NCBI GenBank assembly: GCA_049602155.1
Contig: JBMYRH010000032.1
Location: 1-59,288, forward strand
Source: JBMYRH01 sp049602155
GTDB taxonomy: Bacteria > Myxococcota_A > UBA9042 > PHBI01 > JBMYRH01
Direction: 5' to 3'
DNA length: 59,288 nucleotides
The notes under the pieces are model-generated. The model did no database searches. It was given only the letters and a program-made list of their open reading frames with translations, and had not been told where the DNA came from. Positions 1 to 8,641 of the stretch are shown here, in pieces. The position numbers and the translations under genes were made by a program. Numbering within the stretch: the stretch's first letter is position 1; every line of letters starts with the position of its first letter.

Positions 1-91
1 ACCACCACAACGACACAACCCCGCGATGACGCGGTACGGCGCTTCGACATCCTTCCCTCCAGCTACAATCTAGCGAGAAGATTAAATCAGT

Positions 92-113
92 GTGCCCCCG
101 ATGAACAGGGCAC
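92..113 (-). terminator. Possible terminator downstream of the DoxX gene
   Basis: On the minus strand, 15 nt after the DoxX stop codon, GTGCCC and GGGCAC form a 6-bp GC-rich stem with a 10-nt loop. The following sequence (ACTGATTTAATCTT) is only moderately T-rich. Position and shape fit a weak intrinsic terminator, but the short stem makes this tentative. Bases 1-91 show no gene I can support. Confidence 0.35.
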
Positions 114-128
114 CCGGCCTATCATTTC

Positions 129-554
129 TCACTTCCGCGAGCCGCGACTTCGGGGCCAAAGCCCCCCGACCCAAATGACCCAGGCGGCGAAGACGAACTG
201 CATGGGCATGCGCGCCCAGAGCATCCAGCGCTCTTGGGGCATATCGGGCAGGTAGATGTCGTTGACGAGCATGTTGATGTTCGCCGGGTAGACGGCGACC
301 AAGAGCGCGAGGATCCCCCAAGCGGCGGCGCGGCGCGTCTTTCGCCAGAGAAGCCCTACCCCGCCGAGGATCTCGGCGACGCCGCTGATGTGCACGAGCA
401 AGAGCGGCTCGGGCAAGTACGCCGGGACAATCAGGACGAAGAGGTCCGGGTCGGTGAAGTGCTGGATCCCGACCGCGATGTACGAGGCCGCGCAGAACCA
501 CAGCGCGACCGTCTTCATCCCCCCGTAGAGCGTCCTAGATTCCGCGTAGCTCAT
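129..554 (-). CDS. DoxX family small membrane protein
   Basis: A 141-aa integral membrane protein with about four hydrophobic segments (roughly residues 13-35, 45-68, 75-95 and 115-135). The pattern GIQHFTDPD near residue 30, then a helix with AEILGGVGLLW and a later YPANINM segment, is typical of the DoxX/DoxD-like family. Characterised relatives have varied or unknown roles (thiosulfate:quinone oxidoreductase subunits, redox-linked membrane proteins), so no reaction is assigned. The ATG at 554 is preceded by GGGGATGCG. A second Met at residue 13 (position 518), just before the first helix, is an alternative start. The gene is divergent from the repeat lipoprotein at 705, leaving about 150 bp for two promoters. 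Confidence 0.75.
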   Translation of the reverse strand: MSYAESRTLYGGMKTVALWFCAASYIAVGIQHFTDPDLFVLIVPAYLPEPLLLVHISGVAEILGGVGLLWRKTRRAAAWGILALLVAVYPANINMLVNDIYLPDMPQERWMLWARMPMQFVFAAWVIWVGGLWPRSRGSRK

Positions 555-704
555 CGCATCCCCATGTCAACCTAGACCACAGCATGAGAAGAGTCGCTCG
601 CATCTGCAAGGCGCAATGCATGTTTCATCTTGCTGGGGCCGGGCATCGACAACAGGTGCGTTCATCACCGACAATGGAGGTGACGCGTTCGTGACGGAGA
701 CCCC

Positions 705-3700
705 ATGTTCAAGCACCTGCTCTTGCCCCTCATCCTCGCCGCCGGGCTCTTGGTCGGCGCTTGCAGCGGTACCGACGGCATCTTCGGGGCAGAAGCCGGG
801 GACCTGGCGGACGCTGCTTCCACCGAGACCGCGGGGCAGGACGCCTCATTCAACGTGACCGACACCGTCGCACCGGGAGAGGAGAGCGGCGGCGAGGCCA
901 AACCAGATGCGACCGAAGCACAAGCCCCCGACGACGCGACGGCCCCCGAGGACGCGGCAGAGCGCCCCGATGACCATGGGTTCGGTGCCCCGTGTGACAG
1001 CGGGGATGACTGCTACTCCGGGGTCTGCGCCGAGCACATGGGCGACACCGTGTGCACCAAGACCTGCGACGAGGACTGCCCCGCAGGGTGGACCTGCGAG
1101 CAAGTGACCGGCGCCGGCGGAGACGCGGTCTTTATCTGTGTCTCCTCCTTTGAGCACCTCTGCCGCCCATGCCTGACGAGCGACGACTGCACTTCGGACA
1201 CCAGCGAGACCGCGTGCATCGACTACGACGGACAGGGGAGCTTCTGCGGCGCAATATGTCAGTCCGACGGCGACTGCCCCGAGGGCTTCGTCTGCCAAGA
1301 GAGCACCTCGACGCGCGGCGGTAGCAGCAGCCAATGCGTGGACGCAGATGGCGTCTGTGAATGCTCGAACTTGGCGGCTGGCCTTGGCCTCACGACGACC
1401 TGCACGACCTCCAACGGCTTCGGCACCTGCGAGGGGATGCGCAGCTGCGGCCCCGACGGCCTGACCGAGTGTGACGCAGCGACCCCAGCCGAGGATCTCT
1501 GCAACGGCGTCGATGACGACTGTGATGGTGACCTCGACGACGTCCCCTGTGACGACCAGAACCCTTGCACGGCAGACACCTGCGAGGGCGAGGCAGGGTG
1601 TGGACACGTCGCGACCCCCGGCGCCAGCTGCGACGACGGAGACCTCACGACAGCGAACGACATATGCGGGGATGACGGGAGCTGTGCAGGCGACCCCATC
1701 ACGTGCCCAGAGGGTGCATGCATCGCCGCGGCGAGCCCCAACGGCGCGGAGTGCGACGTGACCTACAAGGCCCTCGGCGCGGCCTGTGATGACGAGGAGC
1801 CGACCACGAAGGCCGACCAATGCGACGGGCAAGGCGGGTGCGCTGGGACGACCTACACCTGCGAGGCCGCAGCGTGTGAGATCTCCTCGAGCCCGAACGG
1901 CGTCGACTGCACGATCGAGTACTGGGCTGCCGGCACGACGTGTGACGACCAAAACCCAGAGACCGAGGGCGACCAATGCGACGGGCAAGGCACCTGCATT
2001 GGCACGGCCTACGACTGTCAGCCCACCCAGTGCGAAGCCAGCAGCACCCCCAACGGCGCCACCTGTGACGTGACGCCGAAGCTCGCTGGGACAGCGTGTG
2101 ATGATGGGCTGGGGACCACAAAGAACGACGCCTGCGACGGCCAAGGGGCGTGCATCGGGACGACCTACACCTGTGAGCCTGGCCTGTGCGAGGTCTCCTC
2201 GAGCCCCGATGGGCTGGGCTGTGCCATCGAGTATTGGGCCGCTGGGACCGCCTGCGACGACGCAGACGCGACCACCCTGGGGGATCAATGTGACGGGCAA
2301 GGGGGCTGCGCTGGCGCGCCCTACAGTTGCACCCCGTCCACGTGTGAAGTCGCATCGACGCCGAACGGCTCAGACTGCGATGTGAGCTACGCAGCTCAGG
2401 GGGCGGCCTGCGATGACGGCCTCCCCGACACCATGGGGGATCAATGCGACGGACAAGGGGGCTGCTCGGGTACCCCCTACGCCTGTGTGCCCGGGACCTG
2501 TGAGGCGACCAGTGTCCCCAACGGCCTCAGCTGCGACACGACCCCTGCGGTCCAGGGTACCGCTTGTGACGACGGGGACGCAGCCACCAAAGACGACCAA
2601 TGTGACGGGCAAGGAAGCTGTGGCGGGACCCCGTATGGCTGTGCGCCGTCCGCCTGTGTGCTCTCGAGCGTCCCTGATGGCGATGGATGTGCGGAGACCT
2701 ACGTCGCGCAAGGCGTCAGCTGCGATGACGGCGCACCCGACACCAAGAGCGACCTGTGCAACGGGCAAGGCCTGTGTATCGGGACCCCTTACACCTGCGA
2801 GGCGGCTCAATGTGAGCTCCAATCTGTCCCCAACGGCGAGGGCTGTGACGTCACCCACGCCCCGGCGGCCATGGCCTGTGATGACGCCGATCCAGCGACC
2901 AAGATCGACGTCTGCGATGGTCTCGGAGGCTGCGCAGGCTCTCCCTACACCTGCGAGCCGACCCAGTGCGAGGCGGCGAGCTTACCGGACGGCGCAGGCT
3001 GCGAGAGCTACCCCAAGGCCGCTGGGATCCCATGCGACGACGGTGAGGCGACGACCGCCGACGACCAGTGTGACGGTGAAGGCGCGTGTACCGGCACCGC
3101 ATACACGTGTGAGCCAGGGCCATGCGACGCCACGAGCGTCCCGAATGGCACGGGCGGATGCGACGTGACCCCCGCCCCCGAGGGCATCATGTGTGACGAC
3201 GGAGACCTCGGGACCAAGTTTGACCACTGCGACGGCTATGGCAGCTGCACCGGCGAGGTCATCGTCTGCGAGCTCGGGCCCTGCGACGCCGCGAGCGTCC
3301 CCAACGGCTTCGACTGCGATGTGAGCTACAAAGCCTGGGGGCTCGAATGCGATGACGGCGATCCCTCTACCAAGGATGACACCTGCGGCTGGTGGGGCTT
3401 CTGTGATGGCAACGTCTACACCTGTGAGCCAGGGCCCTGCGAGCTCTCAAGCGAACCCAACGGCGAGGGCTGCGACATCACCTATGCGCCAGCGGGAGCG
3501 GCCTGCGATGACGGCGACGCGGGCACCAAGACCGACCAGTGCGACGGCGCGGGCAGCTGCGCAGGCGAGACCTACACCTGCGAGCCCACACAATGCCAAG
3601 AGACCGCGACCCCGGACGGTGAAGGCTGCGAGGTGACCTACCTCGACACCGAGGCGCCCTGCGACGACGACGACGTCTCGACGCTCGAGGACACCTGTGA

Positions 3701-4937
3701 TGGTGAAGGGAGCTGCGCGGGTATCCCCTACCTGTGCCTGCCGACGCAGTGCGAGAGCTCCTCGGAGCCCAACGGTGAGGACTGCGATGTCGTCTACGCG
3801 CCGCTCTCGACCGACTGTGATGACAACAACGAAGGCACCAAGGATGACGTCTGCGACGGACAGGGCGTCTGCGGCGGCACTGCCTATGAGTGTCCGGTCG
3901 GTCAATGTGACATCTCAGCGGAACCCAACGGCGTGGGCTGCGAGGTCGTCCACCGCCCCGAGGGGATGCCCTGCGACGACGGCGTCGCCGGCACACACGA
4001 CGACATCTGCGATGGCGACGGCGGCTGCAGCGGATCGCCCTACCTCTGTGAGCCGACCCAGTGCGAGGCCACGTCTGTGCCCAACGGTGAGGACTGCGAC
4101 GTGACCTTCCAGGGCGCCACGGTCCCCTGTGATGACGGCGACCCGCTGACCGACTCGGACCAATGCGACGGCGCCGGGAACTGTGTTGGTGAGGTCAGCT
4201 GCGTCTCGGAGACACAGAGCTACGACTACACCGGAGCCGTGCAAACCCTGGTGCTGCCGGAGTGCGCGACGCACGTCACCATCGAGGCTTGGGGGGCGAG
4301 CGGCGGCTACAGAACCAGCGCGAGCTACGCGGGGCGCGGCGGCTACATCAAGGTCACGGCGACTGGGCTCGCCGGGGCGACCCTTGAGATCCGCGTCGGC
4401 GGTGAAGGCTCATACTCAGGTCAAAAGGCCGTCGGGGGCTACAACGGTGGCGGCGGCCCGCAGAATGCGAGCCAAGATTACACCGTCGGCGGCGGTGGAG
4501 CCTCGGACATCCGCCTCAACGGCTCTGGCCTCGGCGACCGCATCGTGGTCGCCGGCGGAGGTGGAGGCTCGGCGTGGACCTATGCCAGCACGGCTGTGGG
4601 TGGCGACGCTGGTGGCCCCACCGGTCAGGCGGGTGGGCACAGCAGTAACTCAGGCGGTCAAGGTGGCCCGGGCACGCCCAACAGTGGAGGGAGCGGCGGC
4701 TGCTTCCCCGGGGGCTGCGGAGGTGGTGGCTCCTTAGGTCAAGGCGGTGGCGCCGACAACGCGAACACGGGCAGCGGCGGCGCTGGCGCCGGCGGAGGCG
4801 GATACTACGGCGGTGGCGGCGGTGGCCACGGTGGCGGCGGTGGCGGCGGCTCCTCGTTCGCTGCAGCGCTCTTCGAGACCTCGGTGAACCACAGCGGTGA
4901 GAACACGGGTCACGGCCGGATCCTCATCTCCTGGTAA
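705..4937 (+). CDS. Giant cysteine-rich repeat lipoprotein with glycine-rich C-terminal domain
   Basis: A 1410-aa predicted surface lipoprotein. The start has a GGAG Shine-Dalgarno 7 nt upstream. The signal peptide ends in a lipobox, LLVGAC, with Cys at residue 20. After an acidic Ala/Asp/Glu linker (20-95) come short Cys-rich modules (100-330). Then I count 16 tandem repeats of about 46-52 aa (about 330-1165). Each starts like YTCEPTQCEATSVPNG and ends like CDDGDxxTKxDQCDGQGxC, with six conserved Cys. Residues about 1170-1410 form a Gly-rich domain opening with YTGAVQTLVLPECATHVTIE, the pattern of ALK-like/bacterial glycine-rich domains (VTIEAWGASGG, VAGGGGG, long Gly runs). The repeats are probably disulfide-bonded and extended. 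The role is unknown; adhesion or a surface structure is an inference. The last 28 bp overlap ilvA tail-to-tail. Confidence 0.85.
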   Translation: MFKHLLLPLILAAGLLVGACSGTDGIFGAEAGDLADAASTETAGQDASFNVTDTVAPGEESGGEAKPDATEAQAPDDATAPEDAAERPDDHGFGAPCDSGDDCYSGVCAEHMGDTVCTKTCDEDCPAGWTCEQVTGAGGDAVFICVSSFEHLCRPCLTSDDCTSDTSETACIDYDGQGSFCGAICQSDGDCPEGFVCQESTSTRGGSSSQCVDADGVCECSNLAAGLGLTTTCTTSNGFGTCEGMRSCGPDGLTECDAATPAEDLCNGVDDDCDGDLDDVPCDDQNPCTADTCEGEAGCGHVATPGASCDDGDLTTANDICGDDGSCAGDPITCPEGACIAAASPNGAECDVTYKALGAACDDEEPTTKADQCDGQGGCAGTTYTCEAAACEISSSPNGVDCTIEYWAAGTTCDDQNPETEGDQCDGQGTCIGTAYDCQPTQCEASSTPNGATCDVTPKLAGTACDDGLGTTKNDACDGQGACIGTTYTCEPGLCEVSSSPDGLGCAIEYWAAGTACDDADATTLGDQCDGQGGCAGAPYSCTPSTCEVASTPNGSDCDVSYAAQGAACDDGLPDTMGDQCDGQGGCSGTPYACVPGTCEATSVPNGLSCDTTPAVQGTACDDGDAATKDDQCDGQGSCGGTPYGCAPSACVLSSVPDGDGCAETYVAQGVSCDDGAPDTKSDLCNGQGLCIGTPYTCEAAQCELQSVPNGEGCDVTHAPAAMACDDADPATKIDVCDGLGGCAGSPYTCEPTQCEAASLPDGAGCESYPKAAGIPCDDGEATTADDQCDGEGACTGTAYTCEPGPCDATSVPNGTGGCDVTPAPEGIMCDDGDLGTKFDHCDGYGSCTGEVIVCELGPCDAASVPNGFDCDVSYKAWGLECDDGDPSTKDDTCGWWGFCDGNVYTCEPGPCELSSEPNGEGCDITYAPAGAACDDGDAGTKTDQCDGAGSCAGETYTCEPTQCQETATPDGEGCEVTYLDTEAPCDDDDVSTLEDTCDGEGSCAGIPYLCLPTQCESSSEPNGEDCDVVYAPLSTDCDDNNEGTKDDVCDGQGVCGGTAYECPVGQCDISAEPNGVGCEVVHRPEGMPCDDGVAGTHDDICDGDGGCSGSPYLCEPTQCEATSVPNGEDCDVTFQGATVPCDDGDPLTDSDQCDGAGNCVGEVSCVSETQSYDYTGAVQTLVLPECATHVTIEAWGASGGYRTSASYAGRGGYIKVTATGLAGATLEIRVGGEGSYSGQKAVGGYNGGGGPQNASQDYTVGGGGASDIRLNGSGLGDRIVVAGGGGGSAWTYASTAVGGDAGGPTGQAGGHSSNSGGQGGPGTPNSGGSGGCFPGGCGGGGSLGQGGGADNANTGSGGAGAGGGGYYGGGGGGHGGGGGGGSSFAAALFETSVNHSGENTGHGRILISW

Positions 4938-5872
4938 GGCTGGGAGCGGCGTGTCGGGGTCGGCGCGAGGACACGCACGAGCTCAAGCGGATCCACGTTG
5001 CCCCCCGAGACGACCGCGACCTTCTTATGACCTGGGATACGGTCGAGCGCCGCTACAGCGACAGCACCTGCGCCCTCGGCGATGACGTGGTCCTCGAGGG
5101 CGAGCCGACGCATCGCGATGCGCACCTCGTCCTCGGTCACGAGCACCAGGTCATCGAGGACCTCGCGACAAATCGCTGCAGTCTTCTCTCCGACGGTGCG
5201 CACAGCGATGCCATCTGCGACGGTGCGCGTGCGCATGCCCGACGTGGCGGTGTGCCCCAAGGCCTGGGCCATCGCGTCCACGCCATGGATCTGCACCCCG
5301 ACGACCCGCACGCCATAAGCCTTCAAGAGCGTCCCCACGCCCGAGGCCAGGCCGCCTCCTCCGATAGGCAAGGCGACCACATCGGGGCGCTCTGCCAAGA
5401 GCTCCACGCCCACGCTGCCCTGCCCTGCGATGACGTCCAGGTCATCAAAGGGGTGCAAAAAGTGCCAATTGTGCACCTCGGAGAGCCGCTGAGCCTCGGC
5501 GAAGGCTGCCTCAAAATCGGCGCCGTGACGCAGCACCTGCGCCCCGAGAGCGCGCGTCCGCGCGACCTTGGTCTCCGGCGCCTCCTGGGGGACGACTGTG
5601 ACCACGCTTAGTCCGAGCGCCCGGCCCGCCCATGCGACCCCGGCCGCGTGGTTGCCCGCGGAGGCCGCCACGACGGGGCGCCGGTCACCTGACGCCACCT
5701 GGAGCATGAGCGCGTTGAGGGCGCCCCGCACCTTGTAGGCGCCGGTCACCTGCAGCGTCTCGAGCTTGAGCAGCCCCCCGAAGGCCGCAGACGGGACCAC
5801 AGGGGTCTGCCTCACGCGGCCTTGGAGGCGCTCAGCGGCACGCAAGACTTCGTCAGAGGTGACGAGGCTCAT
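4910..5872 (-). CDS. ilvA: Threonine dehydratase (PLP-dependent, no ACT domain)
   Basis: A 320-aa fold-type II PLP enzyme that deaminates L-threonine to 2-oxobutanoate, the first step to isoleucine. Visible motifs: the PLP-lysine region TGAYKVRGALNAL, SAGNHAAGVAWAGRALG, and the phosphate-binding PIGGGGLASGV. It ends soon after the catalytic domain with no regulatory ACT repeats, so it has the length of the short catabolic-type (TdcB-like) enzyme although it sits in a biosynthetic operon. I chose the ATG at 5872 because it makes a 4-nt ATGA overlap with the ilvE stop, the same junction as the three genes before it. An in-frame ATG at 5887 is the alternative. It is the last gene of the ilv operon and overlaps the 705-4937 gene by 28 bp at the 3' ends. 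Serine dehydratase activity cannot be excluded. Confidence 0.9.
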   Translation of the reverse strand: MSLVTSDEVLRAAERLQGRVRQTPVVPSAAFGGLLKLETLQVTGAYKVRGALNALMLQVASGDRRPVVAASAGNHAAGVAWAGRALGLSVVTVVPQEAPETKVARTRALGAQVLRHGADFEAAFAEAQRLSEVHNWHFLHPFDDLDVIAGQGSVGVELLAERPDVVALPIGGGGLASGVGTLLKAYGVRVVGVQIHGVDAMAQALGHTATSGMRTRTVADGIAVRTVGEKTAAICREVLDDLVLVTEDEVRIAMRRLALEDHVIAEGAGAVAVAALDRIPGHKKVAVVSGGNVDPLELVRVLAPTPTRRSQPYQEMRIRP

Positions 5873-6741
5873 GCGGCCGTCAGCCATGTGCGGCGGCTCT
5901 TGTCTCGGCCATGCACCAGGTCGTCGTAGGCCACCTGGAGGTCACGCGTCACCGTGGACTTGCTGAAGATGCGCCCGCTGAGTTCACTCACTGGGACGAC
6001 CTCGGCGCTAGTGCCTGTCAGGAAGATCTCATCCGCCTGCAACAGCTCGGCGAGCGTCACCTCGCGCTCTGTCGCGCCGGCGAGCGCCATCACCGTAGAC
6101 CGCGTGATACCCGGCAGCGCATCAGGGTGCGCGACCGCGACTACATCGTTGCCTGTCACCATGAAGACGTTCTCTCCGGTGGCCTCACAGACCCGCCCCG
6201 CATCATCGACGAAGAGCGCCTCATCACAGCCCAAACGGGTGGCTTCGCGCTTGGCGAGCACCGAGTTCACGTACCCACCGCAGAGCTTGAGCGGGGGCAA
6301 GGAGCGATGCGGGTTACGGCGGTAGCTGCTGAGGTGGACGCGGATACCCGCCTTGGACGCCTCACCCAAGTGCGAGGTCCAGGGCATGACCCCGACCGCG
6401 ACCTCTGCGGTGAGCGGCGCCGTGTCGAGCCCCAGTCCGCCGGAGGCATAAAACGCCAGGGGGCGGATGTACGCGTCACCGAACCCACTGGCGGCGACGG
6501 TGTCCACGACCCCCTGCGTCAGCGCAGCCATATCGAGGTCCATCCCGAGCACCTCGGCGCCGCGAGCAAAGCGGTCCATATGGGCTTCAAGCTGAAAGAT
6601 GGCCGGCCCTTTGCCGGTGTCGTAGCAGCGGATCCCCTCAAAGACGCCGGTCCCATAGTGAAGACCGTGAGACAGCAGGTCGACCCGCGCGTCATCGCGG
6701 TCGACCAGCGCACCATTTTTCCAAAGTCGTGGTCCGCTCAT
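5869..6741 (-). CDS. ilvE: Branched-chain amino acid aminotransferase
   Basis: A 290-aa class IV PLP aminotransferase, the last step in valine, leucine and isoleucine synthesis. The N-terminus (LWKNGALVDRDDARVD, then HGLHYGTGVFEGIRCY) is characteristic. The PLP lysine is in PPLKLCGGYVNSVLAKREA. The cofactor-binding segment CEATGENVFMV and the TGTSAEVVPVSEL motif follow. The ATG at 6741 is chosen because GGAGG lies 7 nt upstream and it gives an ATGA overlap with the ilvM stop. The longer reading from GTG at 6747 would leave only 1 nt after the Shine-Dalgarno. The 3' end overlaps ilvA by ATGA. Length matches typical IlvE (about 300 aa). Confidence 0.95.
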   Translation of the reverse strand: MSGPRLWKNGALVDRDDARVDLLSHGLHYGTGVFEGIRCYDTGKGPAIFQLEAHMDRFARGAEVLGMDLDMAALTQGVVDTVAASGFGDAYIRPLAFYASGGLGLDTAPLTAEVAVGVMPWTSHLGEASKAGIRVHLSSYRRNPHRSLPPLKLCGGYVNSVLAKREATRLGCDEALFVDDAGRVCEATGENVFMVTGNDVVAVAHPDALPGITRSTVMALAGATEREVTLAELLQADEIFLTGTSAEVVPVSELSGRIFSKSTVTRDLQVAYDDLVHGRDKSRRTWLTAA

Positions 6742-6962
6742 GAGCACACCTCCACATGCTTCACCTCGATGAGGCGGCTGAGTTGACGGGCGAGGAGCTC
6801 GACGGGGCGTGACCCCAAGACCCCGAGGGAGAGCTCGTAATCGCCCCCCTGCCCAGATGAGAAATCAACGCGCACCGGCGCATACCCACGGCGCTCGACC
6901 AACCCGAGCACGCGCACCAGCGCCCCTTCACGAGGCGCGACTGTCAGCTGCAAAGCTTTCAT
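6738..6962 (-). CDS. ilvM: Acetolactate synthase small subunit, IlvM type (ACT domain)
   Basis: A 74-aa protein consisting of one ACT-like domain: an opening beta strand LQLTVAPREGALVRVLGLVERRGY, a central YELSLGV strand, and a final helix/strand RQLSRLIEVKHVEV. This matches the small regulatory subunit of the IlvGM-type acetolactate synthase (E. coli IlvM is of similar size) rather than the larger two-domain IlvH/IlvN. It directly follows ilvG with an ATGA overlap, as expected for a stoichiometric partner, and is followed by ilvE with another. It probably stabilises or activates IlvG; feedback sensitivity cannot be read from the sequence. Confidence 0.9.
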   Translation of the reverse strand: MKALQLTVAPREGALVRVLGLVERRGYAPVRVDFSSGQGGDYELSLGVLGSRPVELLARQLSRLIEVKHVEVCS

Positions 6963-8641
6963 GGGGAGACCCCCTCCATCATTTCATGGTTGGCGCGACC
7001 GGGGGGCACCAAGGGCCACACTTGGGTCGCGTTATCGAGGACGACGTGGACCAACTGCGGTCCATCGCCATAGAGCAACCGGGCGATCGCGCCGTCGACC
7101 TGGTCCGCTGCGTCGACACGGAAGGCGTCGAAGCCAAAGGCCCGGGCGAGGAGCACGAAGTCTGGGTTGTCGGAGAGATCGACCTCGCTGTGGCGTGCGC
7201 CGAGGAAGAGGTCTTGCCACTGCCGCACCATCCCCAAGCACTGATTGTCCAGGACAACGACCTTGATGGGCAACTTGTAGCGAACGACCGTGGCGAGCTC
7301 TTGGACGTTCATCATGATGGAGCCATCGCCCGTCACGTTGATGACCCGAGCGTCTGGTCGCGCGAGCTGCGCACCGATGGCCGCAGGCAACCCGTACCCC
7401 ATCGTCCCAAGTCCACCGCTGGTGAGGTGGTGCTCCGGGCGATTGAATGGGTAGTGCTGAGCGACCCACATCTGATGCTGCCCGACGTCACAGGTGATGA
7501 AGGTCTCCTGAGGCGCGTCCGACCTGGCCGCCGCCGCGCGCTCTGCGCAGCGCCCAAGCTCTCGTAGGAAGCGAGGGCCATAGATGGCCTTCGAGGGTGG
7601 CTCGTAATCCCACGCGTGCTCGACCTTGGCCACCGCGCATCGCTGCCGCCACGGCTCGATGTCTAGCGGCATGGTCAGCGCCTTAAGTGACGCATGCAGG
7701 TCACCGACGACCGGCGCCTCCGGCTGGCGGCGCTTGCCCACCTCGGCGGGATCGATGTCCAGGTGAATCACCTTCGCGTCCGGCGCGAAGGTCTTCAACG
7801 CGCCGGTCACTCGATCATCGAAGCGGGCCCCGATGCAGACGAGCAAGTCACACGCCTGAACCATCAGGTTCGCCGCCTTCAGGCCGTGCATCCCGAGCAT
7901 CCCAAGGGAGAGCTCACCGCCGACGGGCACGCTCCCGAGGGCCTTCAGCGTCTGCACCGAGGGCATCCCGGTGACGTCGAGGAAGGCTCGCAGCGGCGCC
8001 ACGGCCTCGGCCAGCCGGACACCGCCGCCGACGTACGCCAAGGGCGCCCGAGCCTCGCTGAGCAGCTGACAGGCCCGAGCCAACGCCTCTGGGGTCGGCT
8101 CGGGCGGGCGCGGCGCCGGTGCGGTCGCGAGCAGCTCGGCGTCGAGCGCCGCATTCATCACGTCCTTGGGGAGGTCCAAGAGGACCGGGCCCGGGCGCCC
8201 CTCTCGTGCGAGGCGGAAGGCCTCCTCGACGAGCGCCGGCAGGTCTTCGACCCGCCGGACGAGCGCGCTGTGCTTCACGATAGGCATCGTGAGGCCGATG
8301 ACATCCAGCTCTTGGAAGGCATCCGTCCCCAGCAGCTCGGTGGGTACCTGGCCGGTCAAGGCGACCATCGGGACGGAGTCCATGTACGCGTTGGCGATCC
8401 CCGTCAGCAGGTTCGTCGCCCCAGGGCCCGAGGTCGCCACGCAGACGCCCACCTCCCCAGTGACCCGAGCCCAGCCGTCTGCGGCGATGGCAGCGGCTTG
8501 CTCGTGGCGCACGAGGATGTGTCGAAGGGACGAGTCTACGAGCGCGTCATAGAAGGGCAGAATGGCGCCCCCAGGGTAGCCGAAGATCGTCGACACCCCT
8601 TGGGCCTCCAGCGCCCGAACCAGGTACTCCGCGCCGTTCAT
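6959..8641 (-). CDS. ilvG: Acetolactate synthase large (catalytic) subunit
   Basis: A 560-aa thiamin-diphosphate and FAD enzyme that condenses pyruvate with pyruvate or 2-oxobutanoate. Motifs: IFGYPGGAILPFYDAL with the catalytic Glu in RHEQAAAIAADGWAR, SGPGATNLLTGIANAYMDS, a central FAD-binding domain, and the TPP motif GDGSIMMNVQELATVVRYKLPIK (cut here at GDGSIMMN and its Asn-rich end DNQCLGMVRQWQ). The ATG at 8641 opens with MNGAEYLVRALEAQGV, which aligns with the E. coli IlvG N-terminus, and makes an ATGA overlap with the ilvC stop. An in-frame start at 8665 is less likely. Its partner IlvM follows with an ATGA overlap. Confidence 0.95.
   Translation of the reverse strand: MNGAEYLVRALEAQGVSTIFGYPGGAILPFYDALVDSSLRHILVRHEQAAAIAADGWARVTGEVGVCVATSGPGATNLLTGIANAYMDSVPMVALTGQVPTELLGTDAFQELDVIGLTMPIVKHSALVRRVEDLPALVEEAFRLAREGRPGPVLLDLPKDVMNAALDAELLATAPAPRPPEPTPEALARACQLLSEARAPLAYVGGGVRLAEAVAPLRAFLDVTGMPSVQTLKALGSVPVGGELSLGMLGMHGLKAANLMVQACDLLVCIGARFDDRVTGALKTFAPDAKVIHLDIDPAEVGKRRQPEAPVVGDLHASLKALTMPLDIEPWRQRCAVAKVEHAWDYEPPSKAIYGPRFLRELGRCAERAAAARSDAPQETFITCDVGQHQMWVAQHYPFNRPEHHLTSGGLGTMGYGLPAAIGAQLARPDARVINVTGDGSIMMNVQELATVVRYKLPIKVVVLDNQCLGMVRQWQDLFLGARHSEVDLSDNPDFVLLARAFGFDAFRVDAADQVDGAIARLLYGDGPQLVHVVLDNATQVWPLVPPGRANHEMMEGVSP

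Noticed and set aside
846..2300. Long minus-strand open frame opposite the repeat lipoprotein
   Set aside because: Shadow of the high-GC, repeat-rich gene at 705-4937; no Shine-Dalgarno, no recognisable domain, and Arg/Ala/Val-rich composition typical of antisense frames.
705..4195. Regular DNA repeats that could suggest a CRISPR array
   Set aside because: The period is about 140-155 bp, variable, in frame and protein-coding; there are no identical short repeats with unique spacers.
5027..5611. Plus-strand frame inside ilvA
   Set aside because: ilvA on the minus strand is certain from motifs; this frame has no start signals or homology pattern.
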